The position numbers and the translations under genes are program-made. From the NCBI GenBank assembly GCA_016808115.1, contig JAEQBH010002439.1, positions 682,001 through 746,000 of the forward strand: 64,000 nt of DNA, written 5' to 3'. Of the stretch, positions 45,148 to 56,757 are shown piece after piece; position 1 is the stretch's first letter; each line of letters opens with the position of its first letter. The stretch comes from Tetrastigma voinierianum. Its lineage: Eukaryota; Streptophyta; Magnoliopsida; Vitales; Vitaceae. The notes beneath the pieces are model-generated. The model saw only the letters and a list, made by a program, of their open reading frames with translations. It had not been told where the DNA came from and made no database searches.

Positions 45148-47533
45148 TGTAAAACACGGGAAAAATGCAATTTTTCAAAAAAAAGGCAAAACGGTAATTT
45201 GTCACTATAGTACAAGTTAAAACCTGAAATTTTTCTAGATCTCGGATGACGAAACGAACTTCACTGTTGAATTTGTCTCGTGAAATCTAATTACCCATGC
45301 GAATTTTGTCGGATTTCAAAATAGTCGGAATTTTACGTTTTTCGAGGTGTCGAGTGTTGGGGGTAACAAGTGAATGCCACATGGCACCATAGGAGATGGA
45401 CACATGGCATGATAGCCATGTAGTATAGCAAGTGACACATGACACTTGGTTGAATGAAACCAGCGTAAAATACATGTGTCGAATGGAGAAAAAGAAAATC
45501 AAATGAATAAATAAATAAATGGATTAATTAAATTGGGAAAAGTAAAAAAAAAAAAGGAGAGGAGGCTCTTGTTTTTTTGGGGGGGGCGGGTCGAGATTGG
45601 GAGGCAGGATTCGTTTGCGTGAGGCTGCGGCGTGGGCACCGAATCGGGGAGTTTCATCAAACTCCAAAGGTGAAGTTTTTCTACTTTGATTATTTTTAAC
45701 TAAAAGCCATTTAATGACATGGGTTTTAATTTGTGACCGTAGGTGTGATTTAGTCAGATTTTGGGATGAATATTGGGAATTTACCGAGATTTGTTTTCCC
45801 GAGTTATCCATTGGAGGCCCACCGAAGCATTTTACGGCGGTCGGATAAATTTTCGGGGCCCATTTTTTGGGCGATCCCGAGTTAATTTCGGGATTGATTT
45901 AGGATAGTCTAGAATAAATTTTTGGGACTGTTTTCGAACAGGATTTTTTGGACTATTTTCGGGTAGTCCAGGACTGATTTTTAGACTGTGTGTGTGCTAT
46001 TTTTTTATGTGTTATTGCAAAAAATTTAAATAACATGTTGGTTGTGATCTAGAGACTGAGGTCTCCAGGTTTTGTTGTATGTTTTGGTATCACAGTGATT
46101 CGATGATGAATGGAACTAAAAATGGTTCATAGCCATGAAGAGACCAAGAGGTGTCTTGTTTATTTGGTCCAAAATTTATGCCATTTTGTGTGTTATTGCT
46201 GGAAAAATAAATAACATGTTGTGTGAAAAAATCATGTTAATATGTGCTTGCGTGATGTATTAACATGGAAATTGTGATGAATGAAAATTATATGTAGGAA
46301 ATATAATTATCCAAAATTTATAAATATTGTGCATGTAGCATGACATAGCATGAAATGGCATGGCTGCATTTCATATGCCGCGGTAATATCGCGTCAAGTC
46401 ACAGTTGTGTGTGCATGGTGTTGATTTATTCACCATTCTTCTTGAATGTGTGGTAAGCTGGAAATGGGACAACGTCAATCGAGACTCACGGTTGTGTAAA
46501 ACATAATAAAAATAAATCACGTGTGTTTGGGTGGAAGCTTGAGATGGGGCGAAGTCCAGAGGGTGAAAGACCATTTTATTCTTGGTGGAACAAATGTATC
46601 CGGCGATGGATTTGCGAAGGTGTCGAGAAGGCGTGCTAAGCATGGTAAGACCAGGAAGTCGTAACCCGGAAATAAACACCGCGGGATTTGATAGAAATTA
46701 AAATGAATATTGGAGGATTGTTCAATGGAGTTAAATCATTGGGTGAAAACAACCATGGCCCGGTTTTTCACACTTGGCATTGCAAAGGCAGCTGAAGTCG
46801 ATCGGACTGGGGTTGTGAACAGAAGAGTCTCATCTCATACATGACACATAATATTCCATATAGAATTGCATTATTTATATGGAATATGATTGGACGTTTT
46901 CATGGTTACTATTGCATCTGCATTTTAGGTGGGGAGTAGCCCTTATAGGAGAATTTTTCTACTTTGCATTGATCATACATTGTGGGACACCCTTTCGGTG
47001 CGGGAGGTTGTACGGGGAGGCGGAGTTAAACGGGCCGTGATTATGAAGAAGGCCGTGTGTGGCTTTGATATTACTGCTTGAGTAACATTTTTGTAAAAAT
47101 ATTTTGCATATAAAACTAACCCAACTAAATTCTTTTTGGGACTATTGTCTAAATAATTCGAGGTATGTAATTATGGTAAAGAGGATATGATCGAATTCTT
47201 ATGGTACATGAATTAAGCGTTTTATTTTCATATTTTAGATTTAAATGTGAATGAATGGGTCTGATAAGGGGATGTATATTAGGATATAGGCAGATGGACC
47301 ACAGTAAGATAAATACACTTGTTGAGACCTTTGGATGGAGTTTATGATTATATTATTATACAGGTTGTATGTTGGGTAGAACTCCCCAAACAAAGGAGAC
47401 TTTGCTCGATTTTTGCGAAAATATGGATCCCGATAAATGGGACACAACAGTGTGGTATTGGGTCATCTGAAATCAATAGGAATTCCGCGAGTTGACGGGT
47501 TGTCAATGGGACCCTCGGATTTGGGGCATCACA
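45148..47533 (+). repeat. Family 1 LTR P (3' LTR of the truncated element)
   Basis: It starts TGTAAAACACGGGAAAAATG and ends TTTGGGGCATCACA, 2386 bp. Upstream is integrase and a polypurine tract, so it is a 3' LTR. Its second block (TTTGTCACTATAGTACAAG) resembles LTR G rather than A and B, so it is another subfamily. The flanking base run after it (AAGAG) has no matching copy upstream, as expected from the deleted 5' end. Confidence 0.9.
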
Positions 47534-47918
47534 AAGAGGATATGCTTGAAGCCTAGTGTTGTCGCTTCGCTCCAGCAGTTGCCCCCTTTTACTCTCAAAA
47601 TGAGTCACATGCCATAACAGTGCAGATCTGATATCTTAGACATTCTAGGCATTTGTGGATTATAAAATGTATTGACCTTGAGCCGATCCTTTTTGCTATT
47701 AACCTAGATGTTGCTTTATCCTATAAAGTTTTTAGCACTTTTGATTATGTGTTTTTATTGATTTTATTATTAACCTGAATGAATTTATCACTTTTCAAAA
47801 AAAGATATGAGATTAGAATTATCAACCTTTTTTTTTAACCTAAGATTGAATAGTTTTTATAGTTTTATATGATAGCTTGAGTTAAGTCATGATGGACATA
47901 AAGTTGGATGGAGTGTTC
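47534..47918. other. Spacer, no gene seen
   Basis: Mixed-composition DNA grading into AT-rich. No motif or repeat was recognised. Confidence 0.5.
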
Positions 47919-48055
47919 ATGTGCCTAATTCAGTTGATAGAGCATTCAACCTTTAAAAAGGTAGGACATTCAGGGTGGGAAGGGGTCCCCGGTTCAAGTC
48001 CTAATAGGGATAATTTACTACATTGTAACAAAGCGTTTAGTTGTTAAAAAAAAAA
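47919..48055 (+). mobile_element. tRNA-derived SINE copy 2
   Basis: It begins GTGCCTAATTCAGTTGATAG (A box-like), with CCCCGGTTCAAGTCCTA (B box) at about 47986-48002. AATTTACTACATTGTAACAAAG and the tail TTTAGTTGTTAAAAAAAAA follow. The layout is shared with 29091, 48150 and 49652. The conserved spacing of A and B boxes supports a Pol III head. Confidence 0.88.
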
Positions 48056-48149
48056 TTATCAAATATGATAATGAATACAATATTATTCATTTTTTTTTAT
48101 ATATAAATCTATGTGTTCATATTTTTAACATTAATTATATTTTATGTCT

Positions 48150-48285
48150 ACATGCCTAGCTCAGTTGATAGAGAGCGTTTAAAGTTTAAAAATGCAGGAT
48201 ATGTAGGGAGGGGAGAGGTCCCTGATTTGAATTCTAGCGTGAACAGTTTACTACATTTTAATAAAATGCTTAATTCTAAAAAAAA
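48150..48285 (+). mobile_element. tRNA-derived SINE copy 3
   Basis: ATGCCTAGCTCAGTTGATAG (A box) is followed by GGTCCCTGATTTGAATTC (B box, decayed) and TTTACTACATTTTAATAAAATG, with an A-rich end. It lies about 95 bp after copy 2 in the same orientation. Confidence 0.85.
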
Positions 48286-49651
48286 CATAAAATATATTTT
48301 ATAATAAATTATTAATTTTTAAATTCTCCAAAGAAAACTAATAATCATAAAATAAGATATTCTTACATTGAAATAATTTTTTTAAATTATATTTAAAAGG
48401 GAGCGTTAGAAAATTTCTCTTTTTCGAGGTAACCTTTTCATTTATATTTATATTTTAAGAAGAAAGATTCATTTTTCTTTATATTATTTTAATAAAAACT
48501 AATAAATATTAAAAAAAAAAAACAAGTTATTGATTCTTTAAAAGGGATTGAATAATATAAATTAATTTTTATTAGACTAGGGTTCTTCTTGATAATAATA
48601 AAACATTTTTACGTGAACTAATATTTTTAGATCAAGTAAGGTCTCGGGTTTTTAGTGTGTAAAAAATAAAGGAAGCTTCGGTTAGTTCAAAAATATTTAA
48701 ATAATTTAAGACTTGAATGCTTAAAAACCTATTAAATCTATGGGAGCCCTTGAAGCTTACTCAAGTGGTATAAGAGAGAATTAGAATAGAATCATTGTAA
48801 GAACATAGTATTACAACATAATATGTAAAAATGAATAAAAATAAAAAATAAAAAATAAAAAAACCTATTAAATCTAGGATAATCATATGATATGAACCCA
48901 TTGAGAGTACTTAAGATTTAAATACCTTTCATGTATACATATTCATACTTGATTTTGTGTAAAAGTGGATTAAAAGGTTTATGAATCTTCTGAAATCAAA
49001 ATTGAGTGAATCTTTCAAAAAATTTAGACAAAATTATTTCAAATTAATTATAAATAATTTTATAGATGTTGCCTTAGTGTTAAGGAGCTTTAGGTGGGTT
49101 TTGTTTTTCGATTTGTTGCTGAAAGCAAAATAGCTTTTAGCATTTAGGCTATTAGTTTTTTATCTTTTTGGTGATTTATTGCTAAATTTTTTAAACTTTT
49201 TGTTGAATAGAAAAAACATAAATATTTGGATTTTAGGCTTTTTTCTTAATGCTTTTTTTTAATGTTTTTTCTATTAAAAAAATTAAATATTGAAATATGA
49301 GAAAATCATATACTTTATGATCCAATTAAAACTCTCATGATCCCTTTTATGCTAATTAAATAAAATCATATCTATTTTAATTGTTTATTTAAAAATTTAT
49401 TGTCTCAAATTTTAGATATAAATTTAAAAGTTGATTTAAAAAAAAATGACTAAATACTTAATCTTATTTGGTACTATTCACAACAAAAAGTTGGGTGTCC
49501 TTTTAAATTTAATTAATAAATGATTTATAGATTGTTACTTCAATATGTCTCAAATTTTATGTATAATATAAAATTCTCAAATTAGAATTAGATAACACTT
49601 TAAAATTATATCAAGACACTACCTTAATCTATCATCCCAAGGTTGTGTTTC
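48286..49651. other. AT-rich spacer, no gene seen
   Basis: No coding or repeat feature is supported. A TTACTCAAGTGGTATAAGAG string at 48757-48776 resembles an A box but has no partner B box. Confidence 0.5.
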
Positions 49652-49783
49652 CATTATCCCTAATTCATATGATAGAGTATTTAACGTTCCAAACATGAAG
49701 GGCATGGGGAGGGGAGGGGTCTCGATTCGAGTCCTATGACAATTTACTATATTGTAACTAAAGTGTTTAGTTGTTAAAAAAAA
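49652..49783 (+). mobile_element. tRNA-derived SINE copy 4
   Basis: CCCTAATTCATATGATAGAG (A box, decayed) precedes GTCTCGATTCGAGTCCTA (B box) and CAATTTACTATATTGTAAC, with the tail GTTTAGTTGTTAAAAAAA. It is the same family as copies 1-3. Confidence 0.85.
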
Positions 49784-51860
49784 TGTTTATTTATTTATTT
49801 CTAACATTTTTGTTATTTTTTTACCATTTTAATTTTTATTTATTTATTCAATATTTTCGACTTATTCAACACAGTTTATGTGGAGAGTCGACAAGGACAT
49901 CAAATATATGTTGCAAATTTAAGAAAAAGTACAAGGAAAATAATATAAAAAGGAAAATTGGAGAATATAAAAGGAAAAGGAAAATAAATAAAAAAATCAA
50001 TTCAAAGTGAATAAATTTATTTTATATACTTCTTCATATTTATTTCATTTTATTATATAAAGATAAAATAATCTAAATTACATAAATTACTAGTTGATTT
50101 TAATTATATTTTATTTTTTCATATATATCTATGTGAGTGAAACAAAACATGAACAATTACTTTTCTCAATTTTTTTTTTCTTTTTTAACATTTTCTAGGA
50201 ATCAAATATGACCTTATGAAATATTATTTAAATTTTAGAAGAAAAAAAAAATCTGCAAAGTGATTTAATAGGCCAAAAACTAAAATAAATAACAAGTAAA
50301 AATAAATAATAAACATGTTATTTTTAATACATAAATAATAAACATGTTAATTACAGAAAATATATAAAACAAACGGCAAATAATTTAGAAACTAGAAAGT
50401 AGAAAACAAAACAAAATTTCAAACTCAACACAACTATTATGAAGGGCATTATTAGAAAAATTAATATTGTGAAGAAATATAAGGTGGCCTTGTCATGTGA
50501 CTATTATGATTTTCAAGATCAATTGTTGATGATAACCAAACATCTCTAACAACTATCAACATGATATATCTTTATATATAAGATGTATTCTTTGCCCTAT
50601 TTTTATACTTATGAGTTTGAAGTATGTTAAAATTAAATATGAGATATTGGTGTAAACCAAAACAGATACTTATTCTTAATGGATAAAACATAATCCTCCA
50701 TTTCGAGAAATTAAATTAGGATGTTAAATTTTAAAATACTTAAAATAAATAACCTTGTTGATATGGTAATGAGATTAAAATTGATGACAAGAAAACGACA
50801 TCCATGGATTGATATTTTTTAATTTAGTCGTAAACCCAAGATATCTATAAAATTGGGATATTATTATTTAATATAACTAAAATGACCATGCTGATATGGT
50901 AATGGGATTAAAATTGATGACAAGAAAAGAGAGGAATTGCAGGCTGAGCCCTTCACCATTTGCCTATGTTCTGAAGCCCTGGCAGTTGTTCAACTAATGC
51001 CATGCCACTGACCCAATGGGACACCCATCACTAGAATGCACTCTATCAAGCAAGCTATTTCATCCATGACAAGCTCCCCATCAACCCTGGTCACGGCTTC
51101 ACCTTCCTACTTTGGATAAACCTGTTTCTTGGGCATTTGTTCCCCTCATCTTTTTTTTTTTTTTTTTATCATTTGTGTTTTTTTTTCAAAATTTCTGCGG
51201 TTTTTCCTTTTTTTTTTTGGGCGTATGTGTTGTCTAATTTTGATTTTGAATTTTTTTAATGATTCACTTGGGGTTGATGATTTTTGGAAATCAAGCTATA
51301 TGGGTTGCTCTCGTTTTTCCTCTATTTCTAATGTCTGCTCTATTTGGATGGAGTGAAAAATGTAGGAAAGTAATGGGAACAAAATTTTAGATTTCTGCCA
51401 CCAAAAACAGAAAGAAAGAAAGAGAATTCCTTATATTAATAACTGCCATTAATGGATGTTTTACCAAAATGCATAGTAAAACAATTCCTTACATTAACTG
51501 AGGTGTGGAGGGCGATGAAAACCCATGAATTGAACCATTTGACATTCTGCTAATCCCTCCTTTGGATGATTGAATTCTGGTTTTTCTCCATTTTGGCAAT
51601 GGGGTTTTGTTTTTGTTTTTTCTATACCCTTCTAAGAACTTTCATCGGTATTAAACTTAAAAATTTTAGTATATTTGCATTTTTATATTTTCATAATTCT
51701 AGTCTAGTCATGTTAAGGTTTGGATAAAACTTTTAATTATATATATTTGACAGTTAGGATTATTATGTTATACTAAATGCTAAAAGAAAAAAGATTTCCT
51801 TGAAAATATAGAATATTATTGGAAGTATTAAATTTAAATTCTATAATTACAAATATGTAA
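49784..51860. other. AT-rich spacer including a copy of the repeat flanking LTR G
   Basis: The part at 50455-50690 (GATCAATTGTTGATGATAACC, ATATCTTTATATATAAGATG) is a copy of the sequence that LTR G interrupts at 21722/27761. A short, more GC-rich stretch at 50935-51125 has no recognisable product. T-rich runs follow at 51150-51220. No gene is seen. Confidence 0.5.
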
Positions 51861-52561
51861 TGTTAGATTTAGATTGATTCTAGTTTTTAAATATCTTTGT
51901 GACACCCCATTTTCTGAGGGTCGCATTGACCATCGTCAACTGTGGCTGTGTGTCTCGTATCGTGAAGCCAAATACGTAACAAAAATGACCACATTACTTT
52001 ACGTCATACTTTACTTGAAAATATATCAATTATATTACAATAGTTTCAGAGTTGTTACATCGCTCCTTAATACGAATATGTTTCAATTGTAATATTTGTA
52101 TATTTACAAAAAAGCGTAATCAAAAGCCACATGTCGATTTTTTTTTTCTCGGCGGCCTCTATTGGCGTGGTCTCAGACACTCACGTACGAAAGGGGATCG
52201 TGAAGGGGTGGCTTGATGCGTAGTGATATTTTCTATCATAGTTACTTCACCTAAAATGCACATACGATGATACAACTGAAACCTCCATTCCATACAATTT
52301 ACAATTCACACATGGAATGATCTGTATCATACATGAAATGTTTTCCCACACCCATATCTTAAGTCATTTCCATTGACTCCTGCACATGCCTATGCGAGTG
52401 TGTTGTGATCTTCAATGTGTTAACACCTTGTATAGAGCCTTTGTGGCTCACCCGACACCAATCTGATAACGATGGGTATGCATCTGAGAGTTAATCCAGG
52501 CTCACATCACTTTCAGACTACAGGTCTGGTGATGAACCTTGTGTGTGTTTTCTCTTGAGCA

Positions 52562-53831
52562 ATTAGGAATCGACAAAATTTATATCCTAAAATTCCTACT
52601 GCTGGTAGCACAAAGCTCTTTGCTTGATATAATGTAATCCCAGGGTCGAACTTAGGGATGGGTTTTCTTCGCACAAATGATTCTGATGAAGGCGAAATGG
52701 TGAATTTGTTTTGGATTATAGGATTTTTGGTAAAAACGGTGGAGGTTGATGGTGTCTGGCCCGAAAATAAAATGAAGAAAAATAAAGAAAAAAAAACTCA
52801 ACAGGCTTGTTGGGCTGCGGGTTGAGTCACAGGTAAATGAAAGGTTCTTTGGGTCCTTTTCCTCGCGCTGGGGAGGATGACCTATAGTCATTCTGACCAG
52901 GATCTTGGTTGGCTTTTAAAATGCGAACCTGCAATTTTCCTTTTGAAAGCAAGCTGTTTATTAAGCATAAATGTCTGAGACCCAGTGTATGTCCCACTGA
53001 TCTACCCTCTGAAGAGACTCATGAAACGACTAATGAATCTCGGTGGATCTAGCAATAAGCATCACTTGAACCAGAAGATTACCAGAATACTAGTCAATCG
53101 AGGCATCTCAAGGAAGATTTGAACTGGGTGAAAGATAGAAACACAAATGCTAATAACTTCTTGCGTTAAAAACAGGGGAACTGCAATTTTACCTCACTTC
53201 CAAAGCCCAGTAGGCCTCCTCTTCAAAGACGAAGGGGTTTAATAACCATCCCTCAGTTGTCATCCTCGGTGTTTAGCTGCAGGAAAAAATGGAAAAAGAA
53301 AATGAAGAAGAAATTAGACGGCCGAGAAACGGGAAAGAGTGAGCTTCAGTTGTTTCATCAGATTGATGGATTGATTCTGAGACCTTGACTACAGCTTATA
53401 TCTTTATAGACGAGAAATTACAAAAACTAGGCAAGCTATTACTGAGGATAAAATGGGAAGAAACAAAAATTGAAAAAAAAACATCAAAGCATCAAAAAGC
53501 AGGTGAACAGTGGTTGCAAGATGAACGATTCACGACGAGGATATGAATAGTGTCAATCAGGAATGAATTTCGCAAGTTCTCCAATTTCTTTGTATTTTCT
53601 TCTCTTCTTTCCTTATGGTCTCTGATCTGCAATGCTGAGTTTGACTTAAATTCTTTATGCTTGGATCCACTCAACAATTTCGGCATAAATAGCTAGCAAA
53701 AACTACAAAATTAGCCACAAAATGCGATTAGTAGAATAACAGGGACCTTAATGTGTAAATTGGATTAATTACACTGATTAGTACATAAAAAGTGCTCAAA
53801 ACCTTAAATAACGGGGGTTGAAATTGCACTT
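52562..53831 (-). mobile_element. Insertion I in LTR M, possibly a Tat/Athila-like solo LTR
   Basis: This 1.27-kb block lies between direct repeats TTGAGCA (52555-52561 and 53832-53838) and interrupts LTR M at a point that is continuous in LTR E (25945). It has no coding frame. On the minus strand it shares GAGGATGACAACTGAGGGATG and a CTTATTGCTAGAT block with the LTR-like sequence at 62420-63889. The class is inferred from that resemblance only. Its ends do not show a clear TG...CA. Confidence 0.6.
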
Positions 53832-53864
53832 TTGAGCACTGGTCTCTAACACCCATACAGAACT

Positions 53865-54030
53865 TTTCAGATAGTACTGCGGGTCTCTCACACCTGTGCA
53901 AAACCTTTTCGGATAGTACCGCGGGTCTTTTACACCCATTCGGGTCTTTTACACCCCTTCGGGTCTTTTACACCCATTCGGGTCTTTTACACCCATGCAG
54001 GACCTTTCGGATATTACCACGGGTTTCCTA
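53865..54030 (-). repeat. Short tandem repeats GGTCTTTTACACCCATTCG in LTR M
   Basis: About four to five copies of a 20-base and a longer ~45-base unit. Reversed, it is the same GGGTGTAAGAGACCC segment that expanded independently at 36335-36640. Confidence 0.88.
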
Positions 54031-55250
54031 CACTCGTTTTCCAAGGACGCCCAACACACATTAATTATTTCTCATTTTATAATTTGAACTATGAGTCTTT
54101 ATTGGACTTAGTCCCAAAGACAAACTCAACCCATATTCACTAAGAGTGGTGAATAACCATACCGTGCACCCGCACCCGACTCGACGCGATGTCACCGTGC
54201 ACATGAATGCAATGATGCCAATTCATATAATCAATTCCTATGGTTCATAGACAATTATATTTCATATAATTCAACCACTCATGTTAACACATCAATTTAG
54301 CATGCATCAACATATCATTTTCCACACAATCCATGCCATCCAATTCAAGCAAATTCACATGGACATTTTCAGTCCACAGAAAGTAACCTGAATCGCTTAA
54401 CAGCTTCCACATTAGTCCGCACAAAATTTCATCATGCATCAGTTCCATTTCTTGGAACCGAAATTCGTGGCCCTTCCCGACCTCACAACACCCAAAACCA
54501 TTGTCATGGCTTTTAAACAAGAAATAACCAAGTAGGAGAAAATCTCTACCTCCCGGAGTTGTCGAAACTCCACAAAACCGGTGTCCACGCAGCCTCAGTC
54601 GTAGACCAACTTCTCCTTCAAGCCCAACTAACCTGGGCATTCAAACACTGGAAATCTAGAGAGAAGTTGGACCTCTTAAAACTGCTTTCTCCCCCACATG
54701 TGATTACTGTGCCAAAATGAAGAGAAAATGTTCTTTCTTTTCATTTATTCCTTGTTCTCTTAGTTGACTTTATGACCCTTGACATAGCTTGCATAATATG
54801 CTTCATTTATCTCTTATCCTTCACTATTCATAGCGCGACATAAGGCCACATGGATACATGTATTAGGTGTCCATTGTCACATCACATGCCTCTCATATCA
54901 TGTGTACTTCTCACAAGTCGTTATATCAGACTCGACACCCTACCAAAAGACATGAAATCTCGACCGTCCCGAATTCCGACGAAATTGACGCAGAGCCTAG
55001 ATTTCGCAAGACAATTCCAACGATGAAGTCCATTTCGTCATCCGAGATTTAGAAAAATTCCGGATTTTGACTGAAATTATCATTTTACATTTTTTCATAA
55101 AATTAGAATTTTCTCGGGTCTTACAATGCCTAGTCTAGATTTAGTTACCAGATTTATTCTTTGAATTCTTGATTCAATTTGTACTATTTATATCACAAGT
55201 TATTCAATGGAAAACGATCAATCAATTATCCATTTTTGATAATTCCTACA

Positions 55251-55262
55251 TGGTATCAAAGC
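55251..55262 (+). other. tRNA-Met primer binding site of the Copia element
   Basis: TGGTATCAAAGC directly follows the LTR end ACA; one base differs from the perfect form. Confidence 0.8.
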
Positions 55263-55375
55263 GATGATCCGGACCTCTCCCTTCTCTCTAGTTGTCGGCT
55301 ACCCTCCCCTCCTTCTTGGCTTTCGCAGTTCTTCCCCACCCTCTTCCGCCTCCTCTTCCTCCTGTTCTACCTGCA

Positions 55376-55945
55376 TCATGGCTTAAGAACAACTGCAAAT
55401 CATCATTCCCAATCCTTCTGATCCTGCTTCACCTCTCACCCTCATCAACATATCTTATCAAAACATTGTCAAACTTACATCAACAAACTATCTATCCCCG
55501 GAAGATTTGTGATTGAAGCTGACCTTTATCGCTACGAATTTCACAAATTTATCAATGGCTTCCTCACCCTTGTCCATCGCCACGCGCCATTCGCGGACAA
55601 GGACACTACAAATCCGGATTTTCTCCCTTGGATTCGACAAGACAAATTTCTTTTTAGTGCTCTTGTTGGTTCTATTTCTACTCCTTTGATTCTCCTGATT
55701 CAATAATCCACCACCTCTCGTGATGCGTGGCTCACACTTAAGAACACATATGCTCATCAATCTTGTGAGCATATTAAGTAAATTAAGGATCAACTTAAGA
55801 ACGCCATCAAAAGTTCTCAAACAATCACCGAATATATGCAGTTTATCAAGTGTCGTGCCGATCAACTTGCTACTCTTGGTAAGCCTCTCGACCATGAGAA
55901 CCTTTATAGATAAAATTTGATGGTTTGATGATGGATTATAATCTA
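55376..55945 (+). pseudogene. Ty1/Copia gag remnant (UBN2-type)
   Basis: A start-like ATGGCTTAAGAACAACTG at 55377 leads to SDPASPLTLINISYQNIVKL and TNYLS (about 55420-55500). Frameshifted HKFINGFL (55540-55562) and LPWIRQDKFLFSALVGSIS follow. From about 55715 the open blocks are SRDAWLTLKNTYAHQSCEHI, IKDQLKNAIKSSQTITEYMQ and RADQLATLGKPLDHENL. This is the Copia gag family UBN2. At least three in-frame stops are visible. Confidence 0.88.
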
Positions 55946-56284
55946 CTAACATATTGTCCAAGTTCCCGTGAGACTCGGGCTTTTTGATGAATTACATGAA
56001 AATTGATCAATCGAGAATTTGAGCTCAACACTGTGAGTACTCCGCCACTCCTCGCTCCCTGCCACTACTAACACGTTTCCAGCATCCCGCCAAAGATACA
56101 CCACTCGCAAACCCAACCCAATCGGGTAACCATCCCGTCCCCGCCCCTCGACCATTCAAACAAGAACCGCTCTACCAATTGCGCCGACCTCCACCGCTCT
56201 AAACACCGAGCCTCATCGCCACATCCCACTCCGCCCGTAGCTCTCCCGGCCGGTCACACGCCGCCACAACATTCACAAACTAGT

Positions 56285-56757
56285 CCACAAACTCACTCTC
56301 TTTGCCCAACTAGCCTAGGAACTTGAACCGACCTCTGTAACCCAAGCCACCAAAAACCCCAAATGGCACACAGTGATGTTAGAAGAGTTTGATGCCCTTA
56401 TTCAGAACGAAAATTGGGAATTGGTTCCACCATATTCGACTCAAAACATTATGGGTTGTAAGTGGATCTTTCAAATCAAACGCTTACCTGATGGTTCTGT
56501 GGATAGCTACAAAGCACGACTGGTTGCCAAGGGTTTTCATCAGAGACATGACAATGATTATCGTGACACCTTCAGGCTAGTGGTGAAACCAACCACTATT
56601 TGCTTGGTTCTCTCTCTCGCTACTAGTCAAATGTGGTGCCTCCATCAACTAGATGTCAACAATGCATTTTTACAGGGCACCCTTATTGAGGATGTTTTCA
56701 TGGCTCAACCAATGTATTTAGAACCCAAGAGAAATCACCCTTTCTTAAACAAGGCCA
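56285..56757 (+). pseudogene. Ty1/Copia reverse transcriptase, N-terminal part
   Basis: EPTSVTQATKNPKWHTVMLE begins near 56328, then NWELVPP, GCKWIFQIKRLPDGSVD, YKARLVAKGFHQR, DYRDTFRLVVKPTTICLVLS and QLDVNNAFLQGTL with its catalytic aspartate. The frame 56373-56807 is open. At about 56757 it changes to family 1 LTR sequence, so the YVDD site and everything after are missing. Integrase between gag and RT (55945-56285) is not recognisable. Confidence 0.92.

Larger units (their letters stand above)
51898..55125 (-). mobile_element. Family 1 LTR M, minus strand
   Basis: The left edge TGTGACACCCC is a reversed LTR end, and the right edge TTTTCTCGGGTCTTACA a reversed LTR start (TGTAAGACCCGAG). 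Reversed family landmarks are present: CATTCACTAAGAGTGGTGAATA around 54138-54156, TGCACCCGCACCCGACTCG near 54166, and TTTCACTTTC-poor purine blocks. Without the insertion at 52562-53831 it is about 1.96 kb. Flanks ATCTT and ATGCC do not match, so no duplication supports it. Confidence 0.85.
51861..55250 (+). repeat. Copia-type short 5' LTR, interrupted by LTR M
   Basis: TGTTAGATTTAGATTG at 51861 and CCTACA at 55250 would make an LTR of about 160 bp once the minus-strand LTR at 51898-55125 is removed. The end is firm because an initiator-Met PBS (TGGTATCAAAGC) starts at 55251 and Copia gag follows. The start is inferred from the TG and from the lack of any other candidate. Confidence 0.55.

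Noticed and set aside
48757..48800. A box-like ACTCAAGTGGTATAAGAG
   Set aside because: No B box follows and no tail matches the SINE family.
50935..51125. GC-richer stretch considered as a host-gene fragment
   Set aside because: Short translations in all frames gave nothing recognisable.
51893..55130. Target duplication of LTR M
   Set aside because: ATCTT and ATGCC do not match; the boundaries rest on LTR end sequences only.
55488..55961. 157-codon open frame on the minus strand
   Set aside because: It is the antisense shadow of the plus-strand Copia gag remnant, which has clear UBN2-type blocks.
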